This document shows positions 33,275-41,852 of a stretch of 59,606 nucleotides of DNA, piece after piece. The DNA lies in contig JAEELW010000105.1 of NCBI GenBank assembly GCA_016282915.1, positions 1 to 59,606 on the forward strand. The letters run 5' to 3'. The position numbers and the translations under genes are program-made. The notes under the pieces are model-generated. The model was not told the DNA's origin. It saw only the letters and a list, made by a program, of their open reading frames with translations, and did not search any database. The stretch is from Lachnospiraceae bacterium (GTDB lineage: Bacteria; Bacillota; Clostridia; Lachnospirales; Lachnospiraceae). Positions within the stretch are counted from its first letter, which is position 1. Every line of letters begins with the position of its first letter.

Positions 33275-33871
33275 ATGGAGCACTTTGATCAGCGCCTTGA
33301 GCCGGCCGGACGCAGGGAGCTGGAGGAAATGAAGCACCAGCTCTTCCGGGAAAATGTGCGCCTGCAGGCAGAGCAGGCAAGGCTGAATGCCGATGCCGAT
33401 GCGCTGCGCCGCGAGCGGCGGGAGATGGCGGAGGAACGCCGTCAGCTACAGCGGGAAAAGCGCCAGCTCTCCATCGAGATGAACGAACTGCGCGAGGCTG
33501 TGGAATACGAGCGGAAACGTCTGAAGGATGACGAGCGCCTGCTGGACAAAAAACAGAAGATCATCCAGCGTTCCTATGCGCTGCTTGAAGAGGACCGCAG
33601 CAGGCTTCGCAGGGATCTCGAAGACGTGGCGGAAGAGCGGGCGAGGCTCCGCAGGGCCACAGCCTCGGTGCGTAAAGAGGTTTATGCTGCCGGACTTTTC
33701 TTCCGCGGGGTGGATAACGCGGTGGCATTGAAAAAGCGCTACAAACAGCTGATGCAGATCTATCATCCGGACAACAGCTGCGGCGACCAGGAGATCCTGA
33801 TCAAGATCAATGAGGAATACGAAGAACTGAAGCTGCAGTTCGTTACAGCACAGCGTCAGACAGGAAATTGA
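33275..33871 (+). CDS. coiled-coil protein with C-terminal J-like domain
   Basis: Residues about 15-135 form one long, highly charged coiled coil rich in Arg, Glu and Leu. The last 60 residues resemble a J domain: a helix LKKRYKQLMQIYHPDNS with the HPD tripeptide, then ILIKINEEYEELK as helix III. Helix I is short and unusual. J domains recruit Hsp70 (DnaK), and HPD is the key contact, so it may act as a DnaK co-chaperone carried on a coiled-coil rod. It is the last gene before the structured repeat upstream of rpmB. Confidence 0.75.
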   Translation: MEHFDQRLEPAGRRELEEMKHQLFRENVRLQAEQARLNADADALRRERREMAEERRQLQREKRQLSIEMNELREAVEYERKRLKDDERLLDKKQKIIQRSYALLEEDRSRLRRDLEDVAEERARLRRATASVRKEVYAAGLFFRGVDNAVALKKRYKQLMQIYHPDNSCGDQEILIKINEEYEELKLQFVTAQRQTGN

Positions 33872-33880
33872 ACGATGCCA

Positions 33881-34040
33881 GGGTCAAAAGCTCATATGAC
33901 GGTCATGCTTGCATGAATCGGCATATGAGTTTGGGACCCGTCCGAACATGAGCAAGTAGCGAAATGCTTGTGCAGCAAGCATTTCAGCAGATTGCGAATG
34001 TTCGTAGAATTGCGGGAGTTGCGAAGCGACGAAGCAATTC
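33881..34040. repeat. three-hairpin structured intergenic repeat
   Basis: Hairpin A joins GGGTC and CTCATATG (33881-33898) with CATATGAG and GACCC (33922-33939). Hairpin B joins CGAACAT (33943-33949) with ATGTTCG (33998-34004) around a perfect 10-bp stem GAAATGCTTG/CAAGCATTTC (33961-33985). Hairpin C joins GAATTGC (34007-34013) with GCAATTC (34034-34040). The unit lies between the J-like gene and the rpmB promoter. I recall similar sequences as dispersed repeats in Lachnospiraceae; that is memory, not a search. Confidence 0.7.
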
Positions 34041-34069
34041 GTAGGCATCACATTAAATAAAAAAAATGC

Positions 34070-34098
34070 TTGCAATTTAGCAGAACTTTTGCTAATAT
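34070..34098 (+). promoter_or_regulatory. promoter of rpmB
   Basis: TTGCAA (34070-34075), 17 bases, TAATAT (34093-34098). A small GCGGG-tttt-g-CCCGC hairpin lies in the leader before the GAAGGAGG site. Confidence 0.75.
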
Positions 34099-34153
34099 AT
34101 GAGCGTTGCGGGTTTTGCCCGCTGACCGTAAGGCAAGAAGGAGGTGTTGAAAG

Positions 34154-34339
34154 ATGGCAAGATGTGATATTTGTGGTAAGGGTGCACATTTCGGAAACAA
34201 TGTCAGCCACTCACACAGAAGATCCAATCATGTGTGGAATGCAAATATAAAGAACGTTAAATGCAAGGTGGGTGGTACGCCGAAGCGTCTGCATGTTTGC
34301 ACGACCTGCCTGAAGAGCGGCGCAGTAGAGCGCGCATAA
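34154..34339 (+). CDS. rpmB: 50S ribosomal protein L28
   Basis: A 61-residue basic protein of the large ribosomal subunit. It begins MARCDICGKG and later has HVCTTCLKSG, so it carries both Cys pairs of the zinc-binding form. The SHSHRRSNHVWNAN segment is typical of bacterial L28. AAGGAGG lies nine bases before the ATG, and it has its own promoter and terminator. It is followed by the Asp23, FakA and recG genes, an order found in many Firmicutes. Confidence 0.97.
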   Translation: MARCDICGKGAHFGNNVSHSHRRSNHVWNANIKNVKCKVGGTPKRLHVCTTCLKSGAVERA

Positions 34340-34394
34340 GCGTGTTTTGTGTCTGCGTTGCCGGCATAGCAATGCTCCGATAAGTAAGGATCAG

Positions 34395-34427
34395 AAAACC
34401 ACCTTTCTATGGGGTGGTTTTATTATT
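34395..34427 (+). terminator. terminator of rpmB
   Basis: AAAACCACC and GGTGGTTTT (9-bp perfect stem, nine-base loop) followed by ATTATT. Its tail overlaps the -35 box of the next promoter. Confidence 0.9.
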
Positions 34428-34454
34428 GCAAACAGAAGGCTTTTCGGCTATAAT
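34426..34454 (+). promoter_or_regulatory. promoter of the Asp23-fakA-recG unit
   Basis: TTGCAA (34426-34431), 17 bases, TATAAT (34449-34454), about 88 bases before ATG 34542. Confidence 0.8.
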
Positions 34455-34541
34455 CATCACGATGGTTTTCAGAGATAATTCTGCCCCGGCAGCCTGCGCG
34501 GCGGACGGGCGGCAGACATATAACGGATCGGAGGTAGGGGG

Positions 34542-34898
34542 ATGAAGAGTTCGGTTGATACACATCTTGGAAGTATTCAGATCGATAAAAGGGTGATCGC
34601 GCAGTACGCCGGCACCGTGGCCAACGAGTGCTTCGGCATTGTCGGCATGGCCAGTGTCAATCCGAAAGAGGGCCTGGTAAGGATCCTGAAAAAAGAAAAG
34701 GTGGATCACGGGATCTCGGTGAAGGGATCGGGCGGAAAGCTGATCCTTGATTTTCATGTGATCATCGCATACGGTGTGAGCATTATGGCTGTGACGGAAA
34801 ACCTGATCAGCAATGTAAAGTATAAAGTGGAGAGTTACACGGGCCTGGAAGTGGAAAAGATCAATATCTTTGTTGAAGGCGTCCGGGTGATCGACTGA
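34542..34898 (+). CDS. Asp23/Gls24-family envelope stress protein (YloU-like)
   Basis: The 118-residue protein has the family pattern IDKRVIAQYAGTVANECFGIVGM in the first third and a beta-alpha-beta core ending in VEKINIFVEGVRVI. Asp23 proteins bind the membrane in staphylococci and respond to envelope or alkaline stress. Here, as in other Firmicutes (yloU-yloV), it lies directly before the FakA-type kinase gene. It may be part of a membrane or lipid stress response. GGAGGTAGGGGG precedes the ATG. Confidence 0.9.
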   Translation: MKSSVDTHLGSIQIDKRVIAQYAGTVANECFGIVGMASVNPKEGLVRILKKEKVDHGISVKGSGGKLILDFHVIIAYGVSIMAVTENLISNVKYKVESYTGLEVEKINIFVEGVRVID

Positions 34899-34917
34899 TT
34901 TAAGGGAGGAAAGGATC

Positions 34918-36606
34918 GTGGCAGAAAACTGTTTGGATGCGGCGCGCATTGCAAAAATCTTCCTTGCGGGTGCAAAAAAGCTGGAATCGCAGAAGGATCA
35001 TATCAATGAGCTGAATGTTTTTCCCGTACCGGACGGCGATACAGGAACCAATATGACGATGACGATCATGAGCGCGGCGAAGGATGTATACGCGCTTCAG
35101 GATCCCGATATGGCGTCGCTGTGCAAGAGCATCTCCTCCGGCTCCCTCCGTGGAGCACGCGGTAATTCCGGTGTGATCTTAAGCCAGCTTTTCCGCGGTT
35201 TTACCAAAGTGATCAAGACTACGGATCATATCGATGTGGCGGTGATCAGCGCCGGCTGCGATAAGGCTGTGGAGTCGGCATATAAGGCGGTCATGCAGCC
35301 GAAGGAAGGAACGATACTTACGGTAGCGCGAGCCATTGCGGAAAAGGCGAACAGCGTTTTTGAGCGCGGTGAGGAAGATCTGGATGTACTTTTTAAAGAA
35401 GTGATCGCGCATGCAAAGGCGGTGCTGGAGCGCACGCCCGAGATGCTTCCGGTACTGAAGGAAGCCGGTGTTGTGGATTCGGGCGGCTGCGGTCTGGTGG
35501 CAGTGCTGGAAGGCTTTTACGAAGGCTATCAGGGCAAGGGCATCGAGTTTACGATGGACGATGAGACCTCCCAGGCGGCCGGCGAGGTGCGCCATTTCTC
35601 GGGTGAGGACAGTCCGGCGCCGGAGTACCGTTATCTCTACCATACGACGATCTCACTGATCCTGGACAAGATCTTCCATCTGCAGCGTGAGCAGGAAGTG
35701 AGGAAATATCTGGAGAGCGTCGGCGACGAAGTGGCGCTGGCGGTCGATGACAATATCGTAAACGTATCCGTAAATACCAACGATCCCGGTATGGTGCTGC
35801 AGAAAGCACTGAAATTCGGCGAGCTGGTGGATGTGCAGGTGGTAAACCGCAGCAGACCCGTGAGAGAGAAGCAGGCTGCCGCCCCCACGGAGGCGAAAAA
35901 GGAGCCGGAGAAGGCCGAGGAAGCAAAGAAGCCGGAAGAGCCGGCGAAGCCCGTGGGCTTTGTGGCGGTATCCGCAGGCGCCGGCCTGGGCGAAATCTTT
36001 AAGAACCTGGGCGTAGACCGTCTGATCGAAGGCGGCCAGACCATGAATCCGAGCACCGAGGATGTGCTGAATGCCATTGCCGAGGTCAACGCGGAGACGG
36101 TGTTTGTATATCCGAATAATAAGAATATCATACTCGCGGCCAATCAGGCGAGAGACCTGACGAAGGACAAGAAGGTCATTGTTGTTCCCAGCAAGACGGT
36201 TCCCCAGGGGATCTCGGCGCTGCTGGCCTATATGCCGGACCAGTCCGTAAGGGCAAACGAGGGACTGATGAACGAGGCGCTCGGCTGCGTGCAGACCGGA
36301 TCCGTGACTTATGCGGTGCGCGATACCACCGTGGACGGTGTGGAGATCCATCAGGACGATTACATGGGCATCGGCGACAGCGGTATCCTTTCCAACGGCA
36401 GGGATATCTCCGAAGTCATGACCGGGATGCTTGAAAAGATGGTAAAGGAAGATTCCGAGCTGATCAGCGTCTACTACGGGCAGGAGGTGGAAGAAGCCGC
36501 TGCCGACATGATGCGCGACCGCCTTACGGAGCGTTTCCCGGAGCTGGATGTTGAATTCCAGCGCGGCGGCCAGCCGGTATATTATTATATCGTATCCGTG
36601 GAATAA
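34918..36606 (+). CDS. fakA: fatty acid kinase catalytic subunit, FakA-like (DAK2/YloV)
   Basis: The N-terminal DAK2 domain (about residues 1-200) has NVFPVPDGDTGTNMTMT, the ATP/Mg-binding motif, and SLRGARGNSGVILSQ. The C-terminal part (from about 345) matches the YloV/FakA region that works with FakB. The enzyme phosphorylates FakB-bound fatty acid for membrane phospholipid synthesis; no fakB is in the window. A Lys/Glu/Pro/Ala-rich segment of about 30 residues (about 315-345) splits the protein. GTG start with GGGAGGAAAGG upstream. The stop overlaps the recG start by one base. Confidence 0.9.
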   Translation: MAENCLDAARIAKIFLAGAKKLESQKDHINELNVFPVPDGDTGTNMTMTIMSAAKDVYALQDPDMASLCKSISSGSLRGARGNSGVILSQLFRGFTKVIKTTDHIDVAVISAGCDKAVESAYKAVMQPKEGTILTVARAIAEKANSVFERGEEDLDVLFKEVIAHAKAVLERTPEMLPVLKEAGVVDSGGCGLVAVLEGFYEGYQGKGIEFTMDDETSQAAGEVRHFSGEDSPAPEYRYLYHTTISLILDKIFHLQREQEVRKYLESVGDEVALAVDDNIVNVSVNTNDPGMVLQKALKFGELVDVQVVNRSRPVREKQAAAPTEAKKEPEKAEEAKKPEEPAKPVGFVAVSAGAGLGEIFKNLGVDRLIEGGQTMNPSTEDVLNAIAEVNAETVFVYPNNKNIILAANQARDLTKDKKVIVVPSKTVPQGISALLAYMPDQSVRANEGLMNEALGCVQTGSVTYAVRDTTVDGVEIHQDDYMGIGDSGILSNGRDISEVMTGMLEKMVKEDSELISVYYGQEVEEAAADMMRDRLTERFPELDVEFQRGGQPVYYYIVSVE

Positions 36607-38675
36607 TGCTGCGTCTTTCGGATCCCCTTACAGAACTGAAGGGTATCGGGGATAAAACGGCACAGGCCTTTACGGCGGCCGGGCTCCTCAATGTGAACGA
36701 TCTTCTGCATCATTTTCCCGCTTCTTATGAAAGGCTTCCCGAACTGCGCCCTATGGCGGAGATCGGCGGGGAAGGAAAAGTATGTGTGTGCGGCAGGGCT
36801 TCGGGCTTTGCCGCTCTTTTTCATAAAAACGGCCGGAGCCTTCTGCAGTTCCCGTTTGAGGACGGCAGCGCCCGTGCAAAGGTCACGGTCTTCGGCATGC
36901 CCTATCTGAAAAAACAGATCGTCCCGGGAAGAGAGCTGCTGCTCTTCGCTTACGCAAAACGTAAGGGGGAGCAGCTTTTTCTGACGCAGCCGCGCTTTCT
37001 GAGCCGCGAGGAATACGAAAGCGGGATACGGAAGCTTACGCCGCGCTATCCGCTCAGCGGGGCACTCACGCAGAACCAGCTGCGAAAGGCGGTATCGCAG
37101 GCGCTGGAAGCGGCGGAGCAGATCGGAGAATACCTGCCGGAACAGATTCTGAAGGAGCGGAAGCTTCCGGGCATTTCCGCGGCCATACGCGGGATGCATG
37201 CCCCGGCGGATATGGAAGAAGTATATGCGGCGAGGCGGCGTCTTGCCTTTGATGAATTCTTCCTTTTCCTGGCCCGTATGGAGCTTTTGAAGGAGGGGAC
37301 GGAGAAGGAGGAGAGCGCATACCGTATATGCGGGGGGCGTGCTGCGGCGGAGGAATATGTTTCCGGCCTGCCCTATGAACTGACCGCTGCGCAGCGGCGC
37401 TCGATCGACGAGATCCTCGGCGATATGGAAAGCGGCTATATGATGAACCGCCTGCTTCAGGGGGATGTAGGCAGCGGCAAGACTGCCGTGGCATTCGCAG
37501 CGGCAGCAGCGGTGATCGCTGAGGGGCATCAGGCGGTGCTCATGGCACCGACGGAAGTGCTTGCGGCGCAGCACTACCGTGACGCCCGGAAGCTGGCGGA
37601 GGAACGGCCGGAGCTCTCTTTCCGTCCGGTGCTGCTCTCGTCCTCGCTGAAGGCGGCGGAGAAGAGAGAAGCAAAAAAACGTATGGAAAGCGGTGAGGCC
37701 AATCTGCTGATCGGTACCCATGCGCTGATCCAGGAAGCGGTTGTGATGAAGGATGCGGCACTGGTCATCACGGATGAGCAGCACCGTTTTGGTGTGCGGC
37801 AGAGGATGAGCCTCAGCGAAAAAGGAAAAGGCCCTCATGTGCTGGTCATGAGCGCTACGCCCATACCCCGTACGCTGGGCCTGATCCTCTACGGTGATCT
37901 GGATATCTCGCTGATCGACGAGCTGCCGGCGAGACGCCTGCCGGTAAAAAACGCCCTGGTGGACGAGAGCTGGCGGGAGAAGCTGTATCAGTTCATGTAC
38001 AAGAGGATCCTTGAAGGGAGGCAGGTCTATGTGATCTGCCCGCAGGTGGAAGAAGGAGAGGACGCGGAGATCCGCAGTGTGGGCGAATACGGCGCGGAGC
38101 TGCGGGAACGTTTCCCGGAACAGGTACGTATCGCCATCCTTCACGGCCGTATGAAAGCGGCAGAGAAAAATGCCGTAATGGAGAGTTTTGCCGCCGGAGA
38201 AACGGATATCCTCGTATCCACTACCGTGGTGGAAGTGGGCGTGAACGTGCCGAACGCCACGGTCATGGTGGTGGAAAACGCGGAACGCTTCGGACTCTCA
38301 CAGCTGCATCAGCTGCGCGGGCGCGTGGGGCGCGGCGAGCACCAGTCCTACTGCGTTTTTGTCGCGGGCGGGAGTGCCGAGCTCAGCAGGCGGACACAGG
38401 AGCGCCTGAATATCCTGAAGGAGACCAACGACGGTTTCCGTATCGCCGAGGAAGATCTGAAACAGAGAGGCCCCGGGGATTTCTTCGGGCTTCGGCAGTC
38501 CGGAACGCCGATGTTCTGTATCGCCGATATTTTCACGGATGCACAGCTTCTGACCGAGACGAAGCAGAGCATTCAGACGCTGTCCCGGGATAAGGATCAA
38601 AGCTTCCGGAAACTCAGGGATATCCTGAAGGAACGGGATCTCACTTATTCGGAATTTCATGGAATTTGTCTCTGA
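36606..38675 (+). CDS. recG: ATP-dependent DNA helicase RecG
   Basis: The 689-residue protein reverses stalled replication forks and unwinds branched DNA. The N-terminal wedge (OB) domain begins LTELKGIGDKTA. The helicase motifs are complete: GDVGSGKTAVA (motif I), MAPTEVLAAQH (Ia), DEQHRFG (II), SATPIPRT (III), then ATVMVVENAERFGLSQLHQLRGRVGRG (V/VI). Length and order match the family. The ATG overlaps the fakA stop (TAATG), so the genes are coupled. A signalling gene begins 21 bases downstream. Confidence 0.96.
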   Translation: MLRLSDPLTELKGIGDKTAQAFTAAGLLNVNDLLHHFPASYERLPELRPMAEIGGEGKVCVCGRASGFAALFHKNGRSLLQFPFEDGSARAKVTVFGMPYLKKQIVPGRELLLFAYAKRKGEQLFLTQPRFLSREEYESGIRKLTPRYPLSGALTQNQLRKAVSQALEAAEQIGEYLPEQILKERKLPGISAAIRGMHAPADMEEVYAARRRLAFDEFFLFLARMELLKEGTEKEESAYRICGGRAAAEEYVSGLPYELTAAQRRSIDEILGDMESGYMMNRLLQGDVGSGKTAVAFAAAAAVIAEGHQAVLMAPTEVLAAQHYRDARKLAEERPELSFRPVLLSSSLKAAEKREAKKRMESGEANLLIGTHALIQEAVVMKDAALVITDEQHRFGVRQRMSLSEKGKGPHVLVMSATPIPRTLGLILYGDLDISLIDELPARRLPVKNALVDESWREKLYQFMYKRILEGRQVYVICPQVEEGEDAEIRSVGEYGAELRERFPEQVRIAILHGRMKAAEKNAVMESFAAGETDILVSTTVVEVGVNVPNATVMVVENAERFGLSQLHQLRGRVGRGEHQSYCVFVAGGSAELSRRTQERLNILKETNDGFRIAEEDLKQRGPGDFFGLRQSGTPMFCIADIFTDAQLLTETKQSIQTLSRDKDQSFRKLRDILKERDLTYSEFHGICL

Positions 38676-38696
38676 TCTGTGTTAAAATCTCCATAT

Positions 38697-41600
38697 ATGC
38701 TCAATGTTGAACTGCTAAACAAGGCATCATTCTATCTCACAGGCTTTTTCATATGCCTGGCGTGCTTTATTTGCGCTTTTACCAGAAAAAAGACGCGGCG
38801 TCTGCAGAACCGTATCTATATCTGTCTCATACTCGACGTGATGATCGATGCAGGACTGGCTGTCATCGGGGTTTTTGCCGAGCCTTACTGGATGGTTTCC
38901 GACGGGGCGCGGATCTTTGTCGATACGGTCCGTTTTCTGTATTTCCTTGTGCATGCGGCGCTGGCACCGATCTTCTTCGTCTTTATGCTCTATGTGAGCG
39001 CCTCGATCAGCGTACACCGCAGGCACCGCTGGCGTTTCACCTTTTCCATGTTCCCCTTCCTGATCACCGAGATCCTTGTAGCGGTCAACCTTTTCAGCGG
39101 CTGTCTGTATTATACGGATGAGGCGCATGTCTATCACCGCGGTCCGCTCATGTGGGTGTTTTACGCATCGGCGGTGATCTATTTCATTCTGGCGCTGATC
39201 AGTATATTCCGTTACTGGTATGCGATCACGCCGAAACGCAGAAAGGGCGTTCTCTGTCTGTATATACTTACGATCTTCGGGATCGTGATGCAGCTGGTGG
39301 AACCGGATCTGCAGGTCGAGATCTTTGCGGAATCCATCGGGCTGGTATGCGCGATGATCTTCCTGGAAAGCGATGAAGAACGGACGGATGTGGGCAGCGG
39401 CCTGTTAAACCGCGGTGCGCTTACCCTGGATCTGAACAGTTTCATCCGCATGCATCAGCCCTTTTACGCATTTGTGATCTATGTAGCCAATCCGGATTCC
39501 CTGAACAAGCTGACGGCTGCGGTCTCTTCCGAGAGGCTTTTGGGGGAGGTGGCGAAATATCTTGGAAACCTCAATCCGCTCTATAACGTCTACAGGACTT
39601 CGCCGAACTGCTTCGTGCTGCTGGGGCTGAATTTGAGTGAGAGGGAGGCGGAAAAGCTCGAGGAGACGATACGGGGACGTTTTTCCGAAAACTGGTGCTG
39701 CGAAGGCGGAGAACTGATCCTTCGCGCGCTGGTCATGAGATCCGCATATCCCGGCGGGATCTCCACGGCGGAGGAAGTCTTCCTCATGAGCGATTCCCCC
39801 AAGCCCGTGGATGAGGCAGGGCATCTCCGGGAGGATGCGGGCCTGGAGGAGATCAAACGCAGCATCAATGTGGAACAGGCGCTGCGAAGGGGCTTTGAGG
39901 ATCACAATTTCGAGGTATATTACCAGCCGGTGTATACGATGGAAAACCTGAGCATCCATTCGGCAGAGGCGCTCATCCGTCTGCATGATCCCGAGCTCGG
40001 GGAGATCCAGCCAGTTGAGTTCATCCGTGTGGCGGAGAACGACGGCGCGATCGACAGGATCGGCAGCCTTGTCCTGGAGGAGGTCTGCCTCTTCCTTTCC
40101 AGCGGTCTGCCCGTGGAGATGGGGATCGAATACATCTGTGTCAATCTTTCGATCCTGCAGTGCATGCGGCCTAGCTTTGTCCATTACGTAAGGGATCTGG
40201 CGCTGCGTTATGACGTCTCGCCTTCCCTGATCTGCTTTGAGATCAAGGAATCGGCTGCGGCAAATGATTTCGTTGTGCTGCAGGATACCATCAGCGAACT
40301 GAAGCAATACGGTTTCCGTTTTTCCATGGACAGCTACGGGACCGGCTTTTCCGATATGCACGCCCTTTATGCGCTGGATTTCGATCTGATCAAGATCGAC
40401 CACAGCCTGCTGCAGAGGGCGGAGCCGGGCAGCATGGGCGAGATCATCTTAAGATCCTGTGTACGCATGCTGCGGCAGATGCGCAGAAGGATACTTGTGG
40501 AAGGCGCGGAGACCAGGGAGCAGATCGAGCTCCTCAAGCAGCTCGAGGTGGATTATGTGCAGGGCTATTATTCCTCAAAACCCATCACGAAGAATGAGCT
40601 GCTCGGTATCCTGCGCGTGACCGAACTGGCGCGTATGGAGGAACGGCGGGCCATCGCTGCCAGCGAAGCGAAATCCAGCTTTCTTGCCAATATGTCACAT
40701 GAGATCCGCACCCCCATCAACGCGGTGCTCGGCATGAACGCGATGATCCTGCGGGAATGCGATGAGGAGGCGGTCATGAATTACGCCCGCGAGATCGAAA
40801 CGGCAGGCCGTAATCTGCTGTCACTGATCAACAATATCCTGGATTATTCCAAGATCGAGGCGGGCGAGATGGAGATCGTCGAGGCAGAATACGATCTGAA
40901 GGAAAGCATAAGCGATGTGATACGCGACGCCTACCCGAAAACGGACCGGAAGCATCTGACCTTCCGCGTGGAGGTTTCCGAGGATCTGCCCGCGCGTCTG
41001 TACGGCGACGAATTCCGTATCAAACAGGTGCTGATCAACCTTCTGAACAATTCGGTGAAGTATACGGATGAGGGAAGCGTTCATCTGAGCGTGGAGGGAG
41101 AGAAGTATTCCGAGGATGAGCTGCTCCTGATCTTCCGCGTGGAGGATACGGGCCGGGGGATCCGGGAAGAGGATCAGAGCAAGCTTTATGAGATGTTCCA
41201 GCGCCTTGATATGGAGAGAAACCGTACCGTGGAAGGCACCGGGCTGGGACTGGCCATCAGCTATCACCTGCTGCAGATGATGCAGGGCGAGATCCAGGTG
41301 GAGAGCGAATACGGCGTCGGTTCTACCTTTACGGTGCAGTTATTGCAGAAGGTGGTGGGAGACAGGCGCATCCTTCCGTTTACGCCGGAGGAAATGAAGC
41401 AGATCATGCATACAAAGAATGAGCAGAGGGAATTTACCGCTGCGGATGCAAGAGTGCTGATCGTTGACGATACACCGATGAACCATACCGTATTGAAAGA
41501 GCTGCTCCGTAAAACGGGGATGCGGATCGAATCCGCACTGAACGGCGCGGACGGCCTGGAAATGGCGAGGGATCTTGCCTATGATCTGATCTTCATGGAT

Positions 41601-41852
41601 CAGCGCATGCCCGGAATGAACGGTTCCGAGGTGCTGAAGAAGCTGCGGGCATCGGAAGGAGCGAAGAGCCGCGATGCAAAGGTGATCAGCATGACGGCGA
41701 ACGCTTATCCCGGGATCCGGGAAGCGGAACGGAAAGAAGGCTTTGACGATTATATCGGAAAACCCGTGGATCGTGCGGAGCTGATGGAACTGGTACACAG
41801 ATATCTGCCGGAAGACAAGATCCATCCGGCCGGGGAACGGAATGATCATTGA
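38697..41852 (+). CDS. membrane sensor, degenerate GGDEF, degenerate EAL, histidine kinase, receiver
   Basis: A 1051-residue hybrid signalling protein. Residues 1-225 hold about seven membrane helices like the 7TM input region of some histidine kinases. About 230-385 is a GGDEF-like fold whose signature is replaced by RTSPNCF. The EAL domain (about 395-640) keeps Glu424 and the Asn, Lys, AEGxE-like and QGYY positions, but the Asp pair is Asp545-Ser546, so hydrolysis is doubtful. A kinase core follows with MSHEIRTP (His668), N-box, DTGRGI and GTGLGL, then a receiver with Asp968. No ribosome-binding site precedes ATG 38697, and TGT-TAAAAT (38680-38688) predicts a nearly leaderless message. The start overlaps nothing; the stop overlaps the next gene. 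Confidence 0.88.
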   Translation: MLNVELLNKASFYLTGFFICLACFICAFTRKKTRRLQNRIYICLILDVMIDAGLAVIGVFAEPYWMVSDGARIFVDTVRFLYFLVHAALAPIFFVFMLYVSASISVHRRHRWRFTFSMFPFLITEILVAVNLFSGCLYYTDEAHVYHRGPLMWVFYASAVIYFILALISIFRYWYAITPKRRKGVLCLYILTIFGIVMQLVEPDLQVEIFAESIGLVCAMIFLESDEERTDVGSGLLNRGALTLDLNSFIRMHQPFYAFVIYVANPDSLNKLTAAVSSERLLGEVAKYLGNLNPLYNVYRTSPNCFVLLGLNLSEREAEKLEETIRGRFSENWCCEGGELILRALVMRSAYPGGISTAEEVFLMSDSPKPVDEAGHLREDAGLEEIKRSINVEQALRRGFEDHNFEVYYQPVYTMENLSIHSAEALIRLHDPELGEIQPVEFIRVAENDGAIDRIGSLVLEEVCLFLSSGLPVEMGIEYICVNLSILQCMRPSFVHYVRDLALRYDVSPSLICFEIKESAAANDFVVLQDTISELKQYGFRFSMDSYGTGFSDMHALYALDFDLIKIDHSLLQRAEPGSMGEIILRSCVRMLRQMRRRILVEGAETREQIELLKQLEVDYVQGYYSSKPITKNELLGILRVTELARMEERRAIAASEAKSSFLANMSHEIRTPINAVLGMNAMILRECDEEAVMNYAREIETAGRNLLSLINNILDYSKIEAGEMEIVEAEYDLKESISDVIRDAYPKTDRKHLTFRVEVSEDLPARLYGDEFRIKQVLINLLNNSVKYTDEGSVHLSVEGEKYSEDELLLIFRVEDTGRGIREEDQSKLYEMFQRLDMERNRTVEGTGLGLAISYHLLQMMQGEIQVESEYGVGSTFTVQLLQKVVGDRRILPFTPEEMKQIMHTKNEQREFTAADARVLIVDDTPMNHTVLKELLRKTGMRIESALNGADGLEMARDLAYDLIFMDQRMPGMNGSEVLKKLRASEGAKSRDAKVISMTANAYPGIREAERKEGFDDYIGKPVDRAELMELVHRYLPEDKIHPAGERNDH

